DNA of 64,000 bases, taken from contig VXBP01000349.1 of assembly GCA_013400115.1 (NCBI GenBank), forward strand, positions 248,001-312,000. The letters run 5' to 3'. The position numbers and the translations under genes were made by a program. Positions 60,001 to 62,814 of the stretch are shown here, piece after piece. The stretch comes from Rhinopomastus cyanomelas (lineage: Eukaryota; Chordata; Aves; Bucerotiformes; Rhinopomastidae). Each line of letters opens with the position of its first letter. Positions within the stretch are counted from its first letter, which is position 1. Under the pieces are notes generated by a model. That model made no database searches. It worked only from the letters and a program-made list of their open reading frames with translations, and was not told the DNA's origin.

Positions 60001-62766
60001 AAGAGGAAGAAAGTAAGAACTCTGGCTGGACCTGGCCAGAGCTAACACACTCCTAAAAAGTTTGGGTTTGGTACATTCCAGGTATCAGTGGAAGGAGTGC
60101 AGAGTTCAGAGAGAAGCCCACTTGAACCCATTCAGTGGATCTTTTTGAGCAAGCTCGTACAGTGCTGCATGTGACAAGACTCACACAGTGGTTCAATTAA
60201 TTCCTTGGGGTGTTTCTTTCTTTCAGTTGTCAGGAGTCAAAGAACATTCTGGATGGAAAAAAATGGAGGAGTGACAAGAAAAATGGGACATCTGCACTTC
60301 TGTGGCAGAGGGCCAAGAAAATGAAATAAAGGAAGTTTTAAACAAGTAGATAAATACAAAGCTGTCTGCTGAAGATGCTCTTCAACTGTAATTAATAAAT
60401 AGGCAAACCCAAAGACAAGTTTCTCAGAGCAGAACAGCAGATCTCTATTAAAACTAGGAGCATCATCTAGAATTGTGGCTGTTGCCCTATTCATCAGGCT
60501 ATGGTGGCCCAAGAGTATAAATATAAGGCAACTCTTGTGTCAAAACCAACAACCCAAAAAAGTCACTTCTGATTTCCCTGGTCCATCTCAAGTCTTTTGT
60601 TACCATCCAGCTTCTCTTTTGCTGCTCCTGAAAACCTGCATCCACGTAGTGGACTTTAAGTAGTTTTTGCTACTGCTAGAGGAAGCTCTACAAGATAAGG
60701 AAAAAGGTTCTGAATCACAAGAAGGTAGCTGAGAAGGACCAAACAAACACAGTTTGTCCAAGACTGAGTGCCCATAACAGTTTCTCAGCAAGACTCTGGT
60801 GCCTCCATGGCACATTCAAAAGGTCTGAATAAGCTTAATCATGCTGAGAAGTGTGTGAAGTCACAACTGGATTATCTGAAAAGGTACTTTCCAATTGAAA
60901 CACTTCAATGATTCAGTTTATGCTTCAGCATAGAAAAGGAGCAACTACTTACTTCATATTTCATTGTGAAGAAGCCATCTCCCCCAATCCCTTCCAGCGC
61001 AAACGCCTGCACGATCGGCCACTTCTCAACAATGAACATATCGAATATCTGCAGGTGACCTGGCAAAGAAATGTGCACAAACTGTTGTCTCACAACTGCT
61101 GGCTTAACATTGTGTGAGATCTTAGAGTTGTTCTGAGAGAGGACCTCACCTTTGCACAACTTAAAATCCGCAATTCAAAATGGTTTTGATAAAAATAGGA
61201 GATGATAGAAACTCCTTTTGCTACTATTTTTGTTCATTTTTTCCAGTCTAGCAAAGACTTGATCATTAGTAAATCTGCCCATAAGATAATAAATACACAG
61301 AGCTTCACTTACTCCAACTTGTTCCAATATTAAAATCACAGACCAGTTTAGGTTGGAAGGGACCTCAGAGATCATCCAGTCCCAACCCCCTGACATGGGC
61401 AGGGACACCTCTTGCCAGACCAGGTTGCCCAGACCCCCATCCAACCTGGCCTTGAACACTTCCAGGGATGAAGTAGCCACAATTTCCCTCGGCAACCTGT
61501 TCCAGTGTCTCAGCACCCTCGCAGGAAGGAATTTCTTCTAAGATCTCATCTAAATCTCTCCTTTTTCAGCTTGAACCCAACCCCCTTGTCATATAACTAG
61601 ATTCCCTGGGACAACACCACCCTCCAGCTTTCCTGTAGCCCCTTCAGGTACTCAAAGCTGCTATACGGTCCCCTCAGAGCCTTCTCTTCTCCAGGCTGAA
61701 CAGCCTCCATTCCCTTACCCTGTTCCCATAGCAGAGGAGTTCCGACCTTCTGGTCATCCTTGTGGCCTCCTCTGGACTCACTCTAACAGTTCCATGTCCT
61801 CCTTACATTTGTCCCTAAGTAAAATACTGTTGGCATCATCCCCACATTCATCATGGGGAGTTGGAACTGGATGACCCTGTGGTCCCTTCTAACCCATACA
61901 GTCAGTCTGACTTGGTCTGGGTGATCCTGCTGTGACAGGGGGATTGAACTAGATGATCTTTCGAGGTCCCTTCCAATCCCTAAAATTATGATCATAGAAA
62001 CATTAAGTCCAAAAACTATCCAGCCTGATTGATGGGGGAAGCTGTAACCATACAAAGTGGTGTGACTCTCACCATTAAGCTACACTACCTTCTTTAGGCA
62101 CTTCCTAACAGAGTCACCATCCCTTGCCCCTGCCCTAACCCAGTTAAGCACTTTTCAGGCAGAGCATATTATCCCTTCAAGAGTAACAATGAAGAATTTT
62201 AAAAAAACCAACCCAAACCAGAATTAGGTTAGTTCTTTGTTGGAACTTACTTGGCTCCAAACTACAAAACAATTTAATGGGTTTTTTCACCTACAGGTCC
62301 AAACCTCCACACATTTGTGCCGCAGAGCTCTGGCGTTAATAACCGCTGTGGACTCTGCTAAGAGGACTTTACTGAACAAAGGGGAAGGAAACTCCCCTAA
62401 CAACACATTTATTCTTTCCTTCCACAAAGGAGGAATTCTCTGGAGGTCCCATCCAAAGGGAGAACTTCTGTAGCTGCAAAAGACACTTCTCTGAACGCAA
62501 AGCAGTTCTCTGGCTCATGCTGTGAGCACTTGCTCACATTTTTCACGAAGAATCACAACTTGTGAGGAAAAAGATGCTTAAAGGAAACTATTGATGTATT
62601 GATCTTTATTTCTTAGCAAGGGCAAGGAAACCTTCAATCCAAGGTCTTCCAGAGAGCAAGAGAACCTACCTTGGCAGCTGTAGGGAATTCCAATGCGGCT
62701 GCAGTCCCGAACCATGTCCACAAAGCTGGAAATCTTGAATTCCTCCGCAGCTTCTTCATCTTCGTA
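11901..62766 (-). CDS. DNAAF9: DNAAF9 (C20orf194, Shulin-like dynein axonemal assembly factor 9), 33 exons, 5' end outside window
   Basis: Joining 33 exons on the minus strand gives an open frame of 1,039 residues and a stop; every junction keeps phase, which is strong internal proof. I recognise the family from many conserved stretches, for example SRQPFVLFGSHSTKENLNS, SFVDMVRDCSRIGIPYSCQ, GYTDVIDVVQALQTHP, SHTTEQRHPLLVQLQ, YPGWYEGRYGAGSIFP, KPQRKALKTRGMLT and AGYFYNGTQFVNFFGDK, ending in a charged helix. The family is known as the animal counterpart of Tetrahymena Shulin, which binds and shuts outer-arm dynein for delivery into cilia; the human protein has also been reported as an ARL3 partner. 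No signal peptide or membrane segment is seen; a cytoplasmic role is expected. A P-loop-like segment lacking the lysine lies at window residues 617-624. About 140 N-terminal residues and the promoter are missing to the right. Neighbouring genes are not visible. Confidence 0.95.
12150..12357 (+). mobile_element. CR1 LINE 3' fragment (S3)
   Basis: Sense S3 in the last DNAAF9 intron: CCTGGAACAGGTTGCCCAG, GGGCAACCTGGTCTGG, GATGATCTCTGAGGTCCC and GATTCTGTG. Confidence 0.92.
12980..13141 (-). mobile_element. CR1 LINE 3' fragment (S1)
   Basis: Antisense S1: CAGAATCACAGAACATTAGG, GACCATCCAGTCCAATCCCC, ending after CTGGGCAGCCCATTC. Confidence 0.92.
13371..13602. other. intron start after exon 32; incidental 77-codon open frame
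   Basis: The minus strand stays open for 77 codons starting one frame off exon 32 (MYPLNWGSLVKVWPKSELQ...). The true frame of exon 32 stops five codons into the intron. No splice sites or family support the open frame, so I read it as incidental. Confidence 0.5.
13603..13696 (-). CDS. DNAAF9: DNAAF9 window exon 32
   Basis: 94 nt, residues 972-1003, VKRHLDPLPAGYFYNGTQFV then NFFGDKMDYHP. Acceptor ATCGTAG, donor GTATCC, phase 1 out, supplying the T of the split leucine codon. Confidence 0.95.
13990..14467 (+). mobile_element. CR1 LINE fragment (S2)
   Basis: Sense S2 from CATTGAGGGGCTGGAGTGGG through AGGAGGCTGAGGGGAGACCT and CCTTGGGACAGTACAG. Lies in the intron between exons 31 and 32. Confidence 0.92.
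14816..14881 (-). CDS. DNAAF9: DNAAF9 window exon 31
   Basis: 66 nt, residues 950-971, basic KPQRKALKTRGMLTLQEIKT then IH. Acceptor TCATGCAG, donor GTAAGT, phase 0 at both ends. Confidence 0.95.
14882..16539. other. DNAAF9 intron 30, non-repetitive
   Basis: AT-rich unique intron sequence; no CR1, exon or RNA gene seen. Confidence 0.6.
16540..16742 (-). CDS. DNAAF9: DNAAF9 window exon 30
   Basis: 203 nt, the longest exon here, residues 882-949. It runs from SDKVIEVCHNTSSNLLSLVP through a polar, low-conservation linker to FFLVFIGCSLKEEDMKDWLR. Acceptor TTGTTAG, donor GTTTGT. Confidence 0.95.
16870..17308 (+). mobile_element. CR1 LINE fragment (S2)
   Basis: Sense S2: TCTGGAGTGGGTCAAAAGAA, GCACCAGGGGTAGTTTAGG, GGCCTTGGGACAGTTGGG, ending GATTCTGTGA just before exon 29. 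Confidence 0.92.
17337..17411 (-). CDS. DNAAF9: DNAAF9 window exon 29
   Basis: 75 nt, residues 857-882, IKSLLKPSPFSGNIYHIMGK then VKFS. Acceptor CAAACAG, donor GTAAGG. An S2 CR1 ends about 30 bp from the donor side. Confidence 0.95.
18135..18241 (-). CDS. DNAAF9: DNAAF9 window exon 28
   Basis: 107 nt, residues 821-857, YEGRYGAGSIFPPMVQICVW then FSRPLEKTRFVTKCK. Acceptor TCTTTAAG, donor GTACAG, phase 1 out. Confidence 0.95.
19204..19290 (-). CDS. DNAAF9: DNAAF9 window exon 27 (GC donor)
   Basis: 87 nt, residues 792-821, NEDIELILSESSFSNPQMMR then ARYLMYPGW. Frame with the next exon requires the cut CTG|GCAAGTAT, a GC-AG intron whose donor otherwise matches the consensus well; the alternative GTATCG donor breaks the frame. 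Confidence 0.92.
19612..19747 (-). CDS. DNAAF9: DNAAF9 window exon 26
   Basis: 136 nt, residues 747-792, LVSNLIFTSHTTEQRHPLLV, QLQNLIRAANPTVAFILAEN, GIITR. Acceptor ACGCAG, donor GTAACG. Two more CGGTA donor-like motifs follow at about 10-nt spacing. Confidence 0.94.
19811..19905 (-). mobile_element. CR1 LINE 3' end (S3), left arm of a palindromic pair
   Basis: Antisense S3: CATAGAATCATAGACTGGTG to CTACACCAGGTTGCCC, abutting the sense S3 fragment that follows. Confidence 0.88.
19906..20068 (+). mobile_element. CR1 LINE 3' end (S3), right arm of a palindromic pair
   Basis: Sense S3: GAAGTCTTCAAGGCCAGGCT, GGCAACTGGGTCTGGTGAG, GATCTCTGAGGTCCCTTCC. Its last ~95 bp are complementary to the left arm. 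Confidence 0.88.
20616..20680 (-). mobile_element. CR1 LINE 3' end (S1), head-to-head with next
   Basis: 65 bp antisense S1: CATAGAATCATAAGGGATTG to CCCTGCCACAGCAG, directly abutting a sense CR1. Confidence 0.88.
20681..20867 (+). mobile_element. CR1 LINE 3' fragment (S2/S5)
   Basis: Sense: AACAGGCTGCCTAGGGCAGT, TGGTTGGGCTTGACAAAAT, CAATTCTGTGATTCTATGA. Confidence 0.85.
21155..21672 (+). mobile_element. CR1 LINE fragment (S5)
   Basis: Sense: CATGAAGGGTCTGGAACAG, AAGGAGGCTCAGGGGAGACC, AACAGGCTGCCCAGGGCAAT, ending CCATGATTTTATGATT. Confidence 0.88.
22190..22790 (+). mobile_element. CR1 LINE fragment (S4)
   Basis: Sense S4, about 600 bp: TTCTGGTGACATCCCCTGCA, AGGGTGATGGTTTGAAACTA, CCTGGCACAGGTTGCCCAG, CTGCAGATGCTCCTGCTCAT. 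Confidence 0.88.
23862..24005 (-). mobile_element. CR1 LINE internal fragment (S5)
   Basis: Antisense: GTTGCCCTTCTCTAGACCTG, TGTCCAAAACTGAAGCCAGT, GTGAGGCCTCACCAGTGCTG. Corresponds to reverse transcriptase C-terminal codons. Confidence 0.88.
24415..24452 (-). CDS. DNAAF9: DNAAF9 window exon 25 (38-nt small exon)
   Basis: 38 nt, residues 734-747, LLFPKFLDQCSQ. Phase 2 in and 1 out exactly bridges exons 24 and 26. Acceptor TTTTTCAG, donor GTAAGT. The introns on both sides are several kb. Confidence 0.9.
25148..25262 (+). mobile_element. CR1 LINE 3' end (S3)
   Basis: Sense S3: CTGGGCTCTGGGCAATCTGG, GATGATCTCTAAGGTCTC, ATCATTCTATGAATCTA. Confidence 0.88.
25990..26560. other. CpG-retaining unique intron block with two overlapping plus-strand ORFs
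   Basis: In the intron between exons 25 and 26, this block has many CG dinucleotides (AAGCGGCGCT, CAACGCGACAC, TCGGCTCCGTGTCGG, TACGAGTTCCGC) against a CpG-poor background. Plus-strand ORFs of 88 and 82 codons overlap in it. I do not recognise either product, and no splice structure supports them. Confidence 0.35.
26602..27292 (-). mobile_element. CR1 LINE fragment (S1), ~690 bp
   Basis: Longest antisense S1 here: CATAGAATCATTAGGGATTG to the internal GCTGTTGGTCCTCTTGGCC and CCAGGACCCCCAGGTCCCTT. Followed at 27,335 by a sense S2 copy. Confidence 0.93.
27335..27785 (+). mobile_element. CR1 LINE fragment (S2)
   Basis: Sense S2: GAGGAGTTGGAGTGGGTGA, TGCACCAGGGGAAGTTTAG, GGCCTTGGGACAGCTGGGTT, AAACCATCC. 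Confidence 0.92.
28046..28171 (-). CDS. DNAAF9: DNAAF9 window exon 24
   Basis: 126 nt, residues 692-734, YTDVIDVVQALQTHPDPNVR, SSFVIGAVNTCVEPLSCYME. Highly conserved in the family as I know it. Acceptor TTTACAG, donor GTATAA. Confidence 0.95.
29217..29470 (-). mobile_element. CR1 LINE 3' fragment (S4)
   Basis: Antisense S4: TTTCAAAGCTCATCCAGCCC, TTGCAGTGAGCAGGGACTAG, GGATCTCACCACCCTCAGC. Confidence 0.85.
29887..30045 (-). CDS. DNAAF9: DNAAF9 window exon 23
   Basis: 159 nt, residues 639-692, WLVYRQTLDSPECFSATHFQ, RYLSSVLEAQ and the basic-then-hydrophobic AKKKRRLLVVLQG. The LLVVLQG strand is where a Walker B strand would sit after the pseudo P-loop, an inference. Acceptor CACACAG, donor GTAAGT. 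Confidence 0.94.
30866..31858 (+). mobile_element. CR1 LINE, 5'-truncated, with open reverse transcriptase C-terminal ORF
   Basis: About 990 bp, the least decayed CR1 here. A frame open from about 30,872 to the stop at 31,778-31,780 encodes roughly 300 residues. It includes VTSGVPQGSVLGPILFNIFI, the catalytic FADDTK (YADD-box equivalent), LHFGHNN, ERDLGVLID, VQRRATRLVRG and the zinc-knuckle-less CR1 tail. The 3' end finishes in ATACTGTGATACTGTG. The N-terminal part of the reverse transcriptase, the endonuclease and ORF1 are absent, so it cannot move on its own. It lies in the intron between DNAAF9 exons 22 and 23, in sense opposite to the gene. Confidence 0.95.
32312..32400 (-). CDS. DNAAF9: DNAAF9 window exon 22, degenerate P-loop
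   Basis: 89 nt, residues 610-639, VVITILTGLPGCRCSDLCNF then LVTFNKERG. A hydrophobic strand followed by GLPGCRCS looks like a Walker A loop (GxxxxGKS) with the GK pair replaced by R and C, so nucleotide binding by this loop is unlikely. Acceptor TTTCAG, donor GTTCGT, which is weak. Confidence 0.93.
32597..33200 (+). mobile_element. CR1 LINE fragment (S2)
   Basis: Sense S2: GGTGGCCAAGAAGGCCACTG, GTGCCCTTGTACCGGGCACT, GCACCAGGGGAAGTTTAGG, GAATCTCCATCCCTGGACG. Confidence 0.92.
33797..33847 (-). pseudogene. exon-like cassette X2 with both splice sites off by one base, DNAAF9 intron 21
   Basis: 51 nt reading VLMTIQPDEIEAENEAQ in the phase needed between exons 21 and 22. The upstream tract is T-rich and ends CTGCAA instead of CTGCAG. 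The downstream junction is CAG|ATAAGT instead of CAG|GTAAGT. Both differences are G to A on the minus strand. As it stands the exon should be skipped, which keeps the frame. It may be a chance open segment. Confidence 0.3.
33962..34079 (-). CDS. DNAAF9: DNAAF9 window exon 21
   Basis: 118 nt, residues 570-609, FMQHFVVSSVSHEPVMRAHL then PVLLQQSEISPDGTAESDK. Acceptor TTTGAAAG, donor GTAAGA, phase 0 out. The second exon-like cassette (33,797-33,847) follows in the next intron. Confidence 0.93.
34116..34283 (-). mobile_element. CR1 LINE 3' fragment (S1)
   Basis: Antisense S1: CACAGAATCACAAAACATTA through CACAGCAGGATCACCTAGAT to TTGGCAGCTGTT, close to the acceptor side of exon 21. Confidence 0.92.
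34517..34615 (-). CDS. DNAAF9: DNAAF9 window exon 20
   Basis: 99 nt, residues 537-570, HSSVQKLFTALSFPSGERCR then ELKISAALPELE. Acceptor TTTTTAG, donor GTGAGG, phase 2 in and out. Confidence 0.91.
34818..34906 (-). CDS. DNAAF9: DNAAF9 window exon 19
   Basis: 89 nt, residues 508-537, VFSLWQNQTNSGLALRIVQE then EFLSVEQKIL. Acceptor ATTGCAG, donor GTAAGT. Phase 0 in fits exon 18 directly. Confidence 0.93.
35038..35148 (-). pseudogene. exon-like cassette X1 with a broken donor site, DNAAF9 intron 18
   Basis: A T-rich tract and CTAG acceptor are followed by 37 open codons, TIQYAYLLKQFPSAKVDLIK then YDRWRLRYFEFLQLNQK, with coding-like codon use. Inclusion between exons 18 and 19 (both phase 0) would keep frame only if the exon ended at AAG, but the next bases are TATGG. 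One G appears to be missing from an AAG|GTATGG junction. Using the existing GT leaves 110 nt and a stop in exon 19. I do not recall this segment in mammalian DNAAF9. Confidence 0.4.
35200..35540 (+). mobile_element. CR1 LINE fragment (S2)
   Basis: Sense S2: GAAGAAAAGGAGGCTGAAGT, GGAGAAGTTTAGGTTGAAAT, GGCCTTGGGGCATGTGAG, ATTCCATGATTCCC. Confidence 0.9.
36303..36652 (-). mobile_element. CR1 LINE 3' fragment (S1), head-to-head with next
   Basis: Antisense S1: GATCATAGAATCATCAGG to CATTAATGAGGTCACCCCTC. Confidence 0.92.
36662..37160 (+). mobile_element. CR1 LINE fragment (S2)
   Basis: Sense S2: AGGAGGCTGAGGGGAGACCA, AACAGGCTGCCCAGGGCAGG, AATTGTGGGATTCTGTGATC. Confidence 0.92.
37596..37685 (-). 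mobile_element. short CR1 3' end with CACAGTAT tail repeats
   Basis: GTCACAGTGTCACAGTATCACAGTATC is the inverse of the 3' tail seen on the 30.9-31.9 kb element, followed by decayed CR1 sequence. Confidence 0.65.
38285..38633 (+). mobile_element. CR1 LINE fragment (S2)
   Basis: Sense S2: GACCACCTTGCTGTCCACAA, AGCTCCAGGGGAAGTTTAGG, TATTCTATGATTGTATG. Confidence 0.9.
39031..39177 (-). CDS. DNAAF9: DNAAF9 window exon 18
   Basis: 147 nt, residues 459-507, DSTSIVAALFIDVKSSFLAH through DNVLMIALLPRTKIYKAFYS. Acceptor TTTTCTAG, donor GTAAAG, phase 0 at both ends. The exon-like cassette at 35,038-35,148 lies in the next intron. Confidence 0.93.
40209..40750 (-). mobile_element. CR1 LINE fragment (S2)
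   Basis: Antisense S2: AATCACAGAATCATTCTGG, CAACTGTCCCAAGGCCACCA, TGCGCTGGGCAGCCTGTTC, TGAGGAGCCCAAAACTGAAG. Confidence 0.92.
41913..42016 (-). CDS. DNAAF9: DNAAF9 window exon 17
   Basis: 104 nt, residues 424-458, KVYFFSDGILFSDPHHGSIS then ISKSHMNSILLYDG. Acceptor AATTCTAG, donor GTGAGT, phase 0 out. Confidence 0.93.
42250..42689 (+). mobile_element. older CR1 LINE (S5), left part, interrupted
   Basis: Sense, decayed reverse transcriptase region: CAATACTGTATCCAGTCCCA, ATTCATCAATGACCAGGATG, TCTGCCCTGTTGAAACATC. Resumes at 42,916 after an inserted CR1. Confidence 0.85.
42690..42915 (-). mobile_element. CR1 LINE (S1) nested inside an older CR1, with 8-bp target-site duplication
   Basis: 226 bp antisense S1. 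GAAACATC occurs on both sides (42,682-42,689 and 42,916-42,923). Removing the insert and one copy rejoins the older element between its residues VQFWAP-like left and right parts. Confidence 0.85.
42916..43095 (+). mobile_element. older CR1 LINE (S5), right part
   Basis: Continues the left part: GGTCCAGTTCTGGGCTGCCC, then an internal deletion to GGTGTTGAACTGGATGATCC and CCTTTCTAACCCCTC. Confidence 0.82.
43452..43623 (+). mobile_element. CR1 LINE fragment (S2), cut by next element
   Basis: Sense S2: AGGAGGCTGAGGGGAGAGCT, TGCACCAGGGGAAGTTCAGG, GAAATAACTTCTTC, then an abrupt switch to antisense S1. Confidence 0.88.
43624..44032 (-). mobile_element. CR1 LINE 3' fragment (S1)
   Basis: Antisense S1: ATAGAATCACTATGGATTGG to GAGAGGTGCTCCACCTCCTT. 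Confidence 0.92.
44058..44300 (-). mobile_element. CR1 LINE 3' fragment (S2)
   Basis: Antisense S2: CATTCAGGTAGGAAAACAC, CAACTGCCCCAAGGCCACTG, CCTGGGCAGCCTGTTCCAAG. Confidence 0.9.
44543..44645 (-). mobile_element. CR1 LINE 3' end (S3)
   Basis: Antisense S3: AGAATCACAGAACAGTTTGG to CCCCATCCAACCTGGTCTATC. Confidence 0.85.
45398..45485 (-). CDS. DNAAF9: DNAAF9 window exon 16
   Basis: 88 nt, residues 395-424, EDKSFLGTLLTGGDGAYIYC then SNPQALPTE. Acceptor TGTTTAG, donor GTGAGA, phase 1 out. Confidence 0.92.
46271..46321 (-). CDS. DNAAF9: DNAAF9 window exon 15
   Basis: 51 nt, residues 378-394, VEDSDVKLSERAQQILK. Acceptor GGCCACAG, donor GTAACA, phase 0 at both ends, so skipping would keep frame. 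Confidence 0.87.
47052..47122 (-). CDS. DNAAF9: DNAAF9 window exon 14
   Basis: 71 nt, residues 354-377, DGSMNSDTSHVILTAAIPRH then ASWL. Acceptor CCCTGCAG, donor GTGAGT, phase 0 out. Confidence 0.91.
47410..47935 (-). mobile_element. CR1 LINE fragment (S2)
   Basis: Antisense S2: CACAGAATCATTGAGGTTGC, CAGTTGTCCCAAGGCCACCA, CTCCTTTTCTCCAGACTAAC, GGAGGTGCCCAAAACTAAAC. Confidence 0.92.
48165..48312 (+). mobile_element. CR1 LINE 3' end (S2)
   Basis: Sense S2: CATGGTTTAGTGGTGGCCTT, GGATTAATGGTTGGACTC, AATTCCATGATTCT. Confidence 0.88.
48404..48515 (-). CDS. DNAAF9: DNAAF9 window exon 13
   Basis: 112 nt, residues 317-354, MMVFDIPDLLTGRGYLGSVV then FSESFLTSQIQVKEK. Acceptor GCTGTAG, donor GTAACT, phase 1 out. 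Confidence 0.93.
48688..49110 (-). mobile_element. CR1 LINE 3' fragment (S1)
   Basis: Antisense S1: CACAGAATCACAAAACAGGG to CAGCTCCCTCAGCCTTTCCT. Confidence 0.92.
49278..49323 (-). CDS. DNAAF9: DNAAF9 window exon 12
   Basis: 46 nt, residues 301-316, ITPLDNEDSLSLIKT. Acceptor TATTCTAG, donor GTAAGT, phase 0 out. Confidence 0.87.
49720..49764 (-). CDS. DNAAF9: DNAAF9 window exon 11
   Basis: 45 nt, residues 286-301, SKVAFQIQAVNNHG. Acceptor CCTACAG; the donor GTCTGT is weak but in phase with both neighbours. Confidence 0.87.
50034..50110 (-). CDS. DNAAF9: DNAAF9 window exon 10
   Basis: 77 nt, residues 261-286, AKEAAEQMLLSVLDTLHLTQ then LKNALR. Acceptor TTTTGCAG, donor GTACGT, phase 2 out. Confidence 0.92.
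50506..50593 (-). CDS. DNAAF9: DNAAF9 window exon 9
   Basis: 88 nt, residues 231-260, MLLSQIYTAVVEAVLAGIEC then YAKTSTESK. Acceptor CTCTTCAG, donor GTAAAT, phase 0 out. Confidence 0.93.
50882..50930 (+). repeat. 25-bp direct tandem duplication
   Basis: GGACCCTCACTATCCCAAAC occurs twice in a row with a 25-bp period, in the intron between exons 8 and 9. Confidence 0.85.
51790..52132 (+). mobile_element. CR1 LINE 3' fragment (S1)
   Basis: Sense S1: AGCTTGGAGAAAAGGAGACT, CCAGTGAGGGTGACAGAGCA, GATGATCTTTTGAGGTCCC, CGATTCTGTGA. Confidence 0.92.
53083..53119 (-). CDS. DNAAF9: DNAAF9 window exon 8 (37-nt small exon)
   Basis: Only 37 nt, residues 219-231, GNINETHKQAEQV. Its length and phases (1 in, 2 out) are needed to keep exons 7 and 9 in one frame. 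Acceptor AATACAG, donor GTAAGC. Too short for an ORF scan. Confidence 0.85.
53145..53225 (-). mobile_element. short CR1 3' fragment (S2, decayed)
   Basis: ACGTCCAACCGTTAACCCAG and CCAGGTCACCATTTAATCAT match a decayed antisense S2 end, starting about 25 bp from exon 8. Confidence 0.65.
53330..53978 (+). mobile_element. CR1 LINE fragment (S5), ~650 bp
   Basis: Sense: TGGCTAAGATGGCCAGTGGG, TCTGCACTCCCAAGTTCAAG, GGCTCAGGCTGCCCAGAGAG, CCCAGAGGTCCCTTGCAACC, GGAATTCTGTGAATT. Confidence 0.9.
54321..54402 (-). CDS. DNAAF9: DNAAF9 window exon 7
   Basis: 82 nt, residues 192-219, VVQCVSPKGPLACSRTYFFG then STHVPFLG. Acceptor CAACTAG, donor GTAAGT, phase 1 out. Confidence 0.93.
55100..55375. other. local GC/CpG-rich patch in DNAAF9 intron 6
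   Basis: CAACACAATCTGCACGCTAC, TTCGCTGCGAGTTACC and GTCCGCTGCGCAGCAGCGC stand out from AT-rich flanks. Both strands stay open for 77-84 codons. No splice sites or known family seen. Confidence 0.4.
55764..55899 (-). CDS. DNAAF9: DNAAF9 window exon 6
   Basis: 136 nt, residues 146-191, PSRQPFVLFGSHSTKENLNS to GLGGSTAKHM, one of the stretches most useful for recognising the family. Acceptor CTCCTTAG, donor GTAAGG, phase 0 out. The intron upstream of it contains the duplicated N-flanked block. Confidence 0.94.
56094..56531. repeat. 438-bp exact direct duplication, copy 1, bounded by N on both sides
   Basis: Identical by eye to 56,838-57,275. Single N bases sit at 56,093 and 56,532, exactly at its edges. 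It includes a decayed antisense S2 CR1 (from about 56,347). Probably a collapsed or misplaced contig end. Confidence 0.93.
56838..57275. repeat. 438-bp exact direct duplication, copy 2
   Basis: Same sequence as 56,094-56,531, here continuous with both flanks, so probably the true genomic position. The decayed antisense S2 CR1 continues to about 57,300. Confidence 0.93.
57091..57300 (-). mobile_element. CR1 LINE 3' fragment (S2)
   Basis: Antisense S2: TTCATAGAATAGTTTAAATT, CAGCTGTCCCAAGGCCACCA, CAGGAATAAGTTTTTCC. The other copy is at 56,347-56,531. Confidence 0.9.
57484..57539 (-). CDS. DNAAF9: DNAAF9 window exon 5
   Basis: 56 nt, residues 128-146, PFRSYFSHGMISSHITDN plus a split serine codon. 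Acceptor TTTACAG, donor GTATTA, phase 2 out. Confidence 0.92.
57603..57895 (-). mobile_element. CR1 LINE 3' fragment (S4)
   Basis: Antisense S4: GAATCACAGAATGGGTTGGG, CCAGTGACCAGGAACATCTG, CAGTTTAAAACTATCACCCC. Confidence 0.9.
57996..58094 (-). CDS. DNAAF9: DNAAF9 window exon 4
   Basis: 99 nt, residues 95-127, beginning DLRLFEHQWTNFFANFDTEV and ending ELSESQAGE. Acceptor CTTCTAG, donor GTAAAC, phase 0 at both ends. Confidence 0.93.
58541..58627 (+). repeat. 29-bp tandem repeat, three perfect copies
   Basis: GGTTTAAAACTTCAAACTAG plus GAGGAGAAA repeats at 58,541, 58,570 and 58,599 without a mismatch, in the intron between exons 3 and 4. Confidence 0.95.
59085..59162 (-). CDS. DNAAF9: DNAAF9 window exon 3
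   Basis: 78 nt, residues 69-94, LMDVSVDLWKTYSKMDPVSL followed by ENLLFE. Acceptor TTTTTCAG, donor GTAATG, phase 0 at both ends. Confidence 0.92.
59362..59445 (-). mobile_element. CR1 LINE 3' end (S1), left arm of inverted pair
   Basis: Antisense S1: CATAGAATTATAAGGGATTG to GGATCACCTAGACCA. Confidence 0.9.
59583..59688 (+). mobile_element. CR1 LINE 3' end (S1), right arm of inverted pair
   Basis: Sense S1: GACTTGGTCTACGTGATCCT to CCCTTATAATTCTATGATTC. Complementary over about 85 bp to 59,362-59,445. A decayed S2 end (59,534-59,580) lies between them. Confidence 0.9.
59732..59795 (-). mobile_element. CR1 LINE short 3' end (S2)
   Basis: AGAATCACAGGATCATCTAG, GTTGGAAAAGACC and CCAACCATCAACCTAACTAG. 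Confidence 0.75.
60953..61059 (-). CDS. DNAAF9: DNAAF9 window exon 2
   Basis: 107 nt, residues 33-68, with HLQIFDMFIVEKWPIVQAFA and the glycine-rich GIGGDGFFTMKYE. Acceptor TTTGCCAG, donor GTAAGT, phase 1 in and phase 0 out. Confidence 0.93.
61336..61835 (-). mobile_element. CR1 LINE fragment (S3)
   Basis: Antisense S3: AATCACAGACCAGTTTAGG, CACCTCTTGCCAGACCAGGT, CCAGGCTGAACAGCCTCCAT, CATCCTTGTGGCCTCCTCTG. Confidence 0.92.
61840..61996 (+). mobile_element. CR1 LINE 3' end(s) (S1 after an S3/S5 remnant)
   Basis: Sense: GGAACTGGATGACCCTGTGG, then S1 CTTGGTCTGGGTGATCCTGC and GATGATCTTTCGAGGTCCC to about 61,996. Confidence 0.85.
62670..62766 (-). CDS. DNAAF9: DNAAF9 window exon 1
   Basis: 97 nt, window residues 1-33, starting YEDEEAAEEF after a TTCAG acceptor and ending in phase 1 before GTAGGT. 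Acidic start, then the conserved SFVDMVRDCSRIGIPYS. The upstream exon is not in the window. Confidence 0.92.
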
Positions 62767-62814
62767 CTGAAGTGAAAATTTAAATTTAATCAGGAGTGCA
62801 TCTTTTATGGAAGA

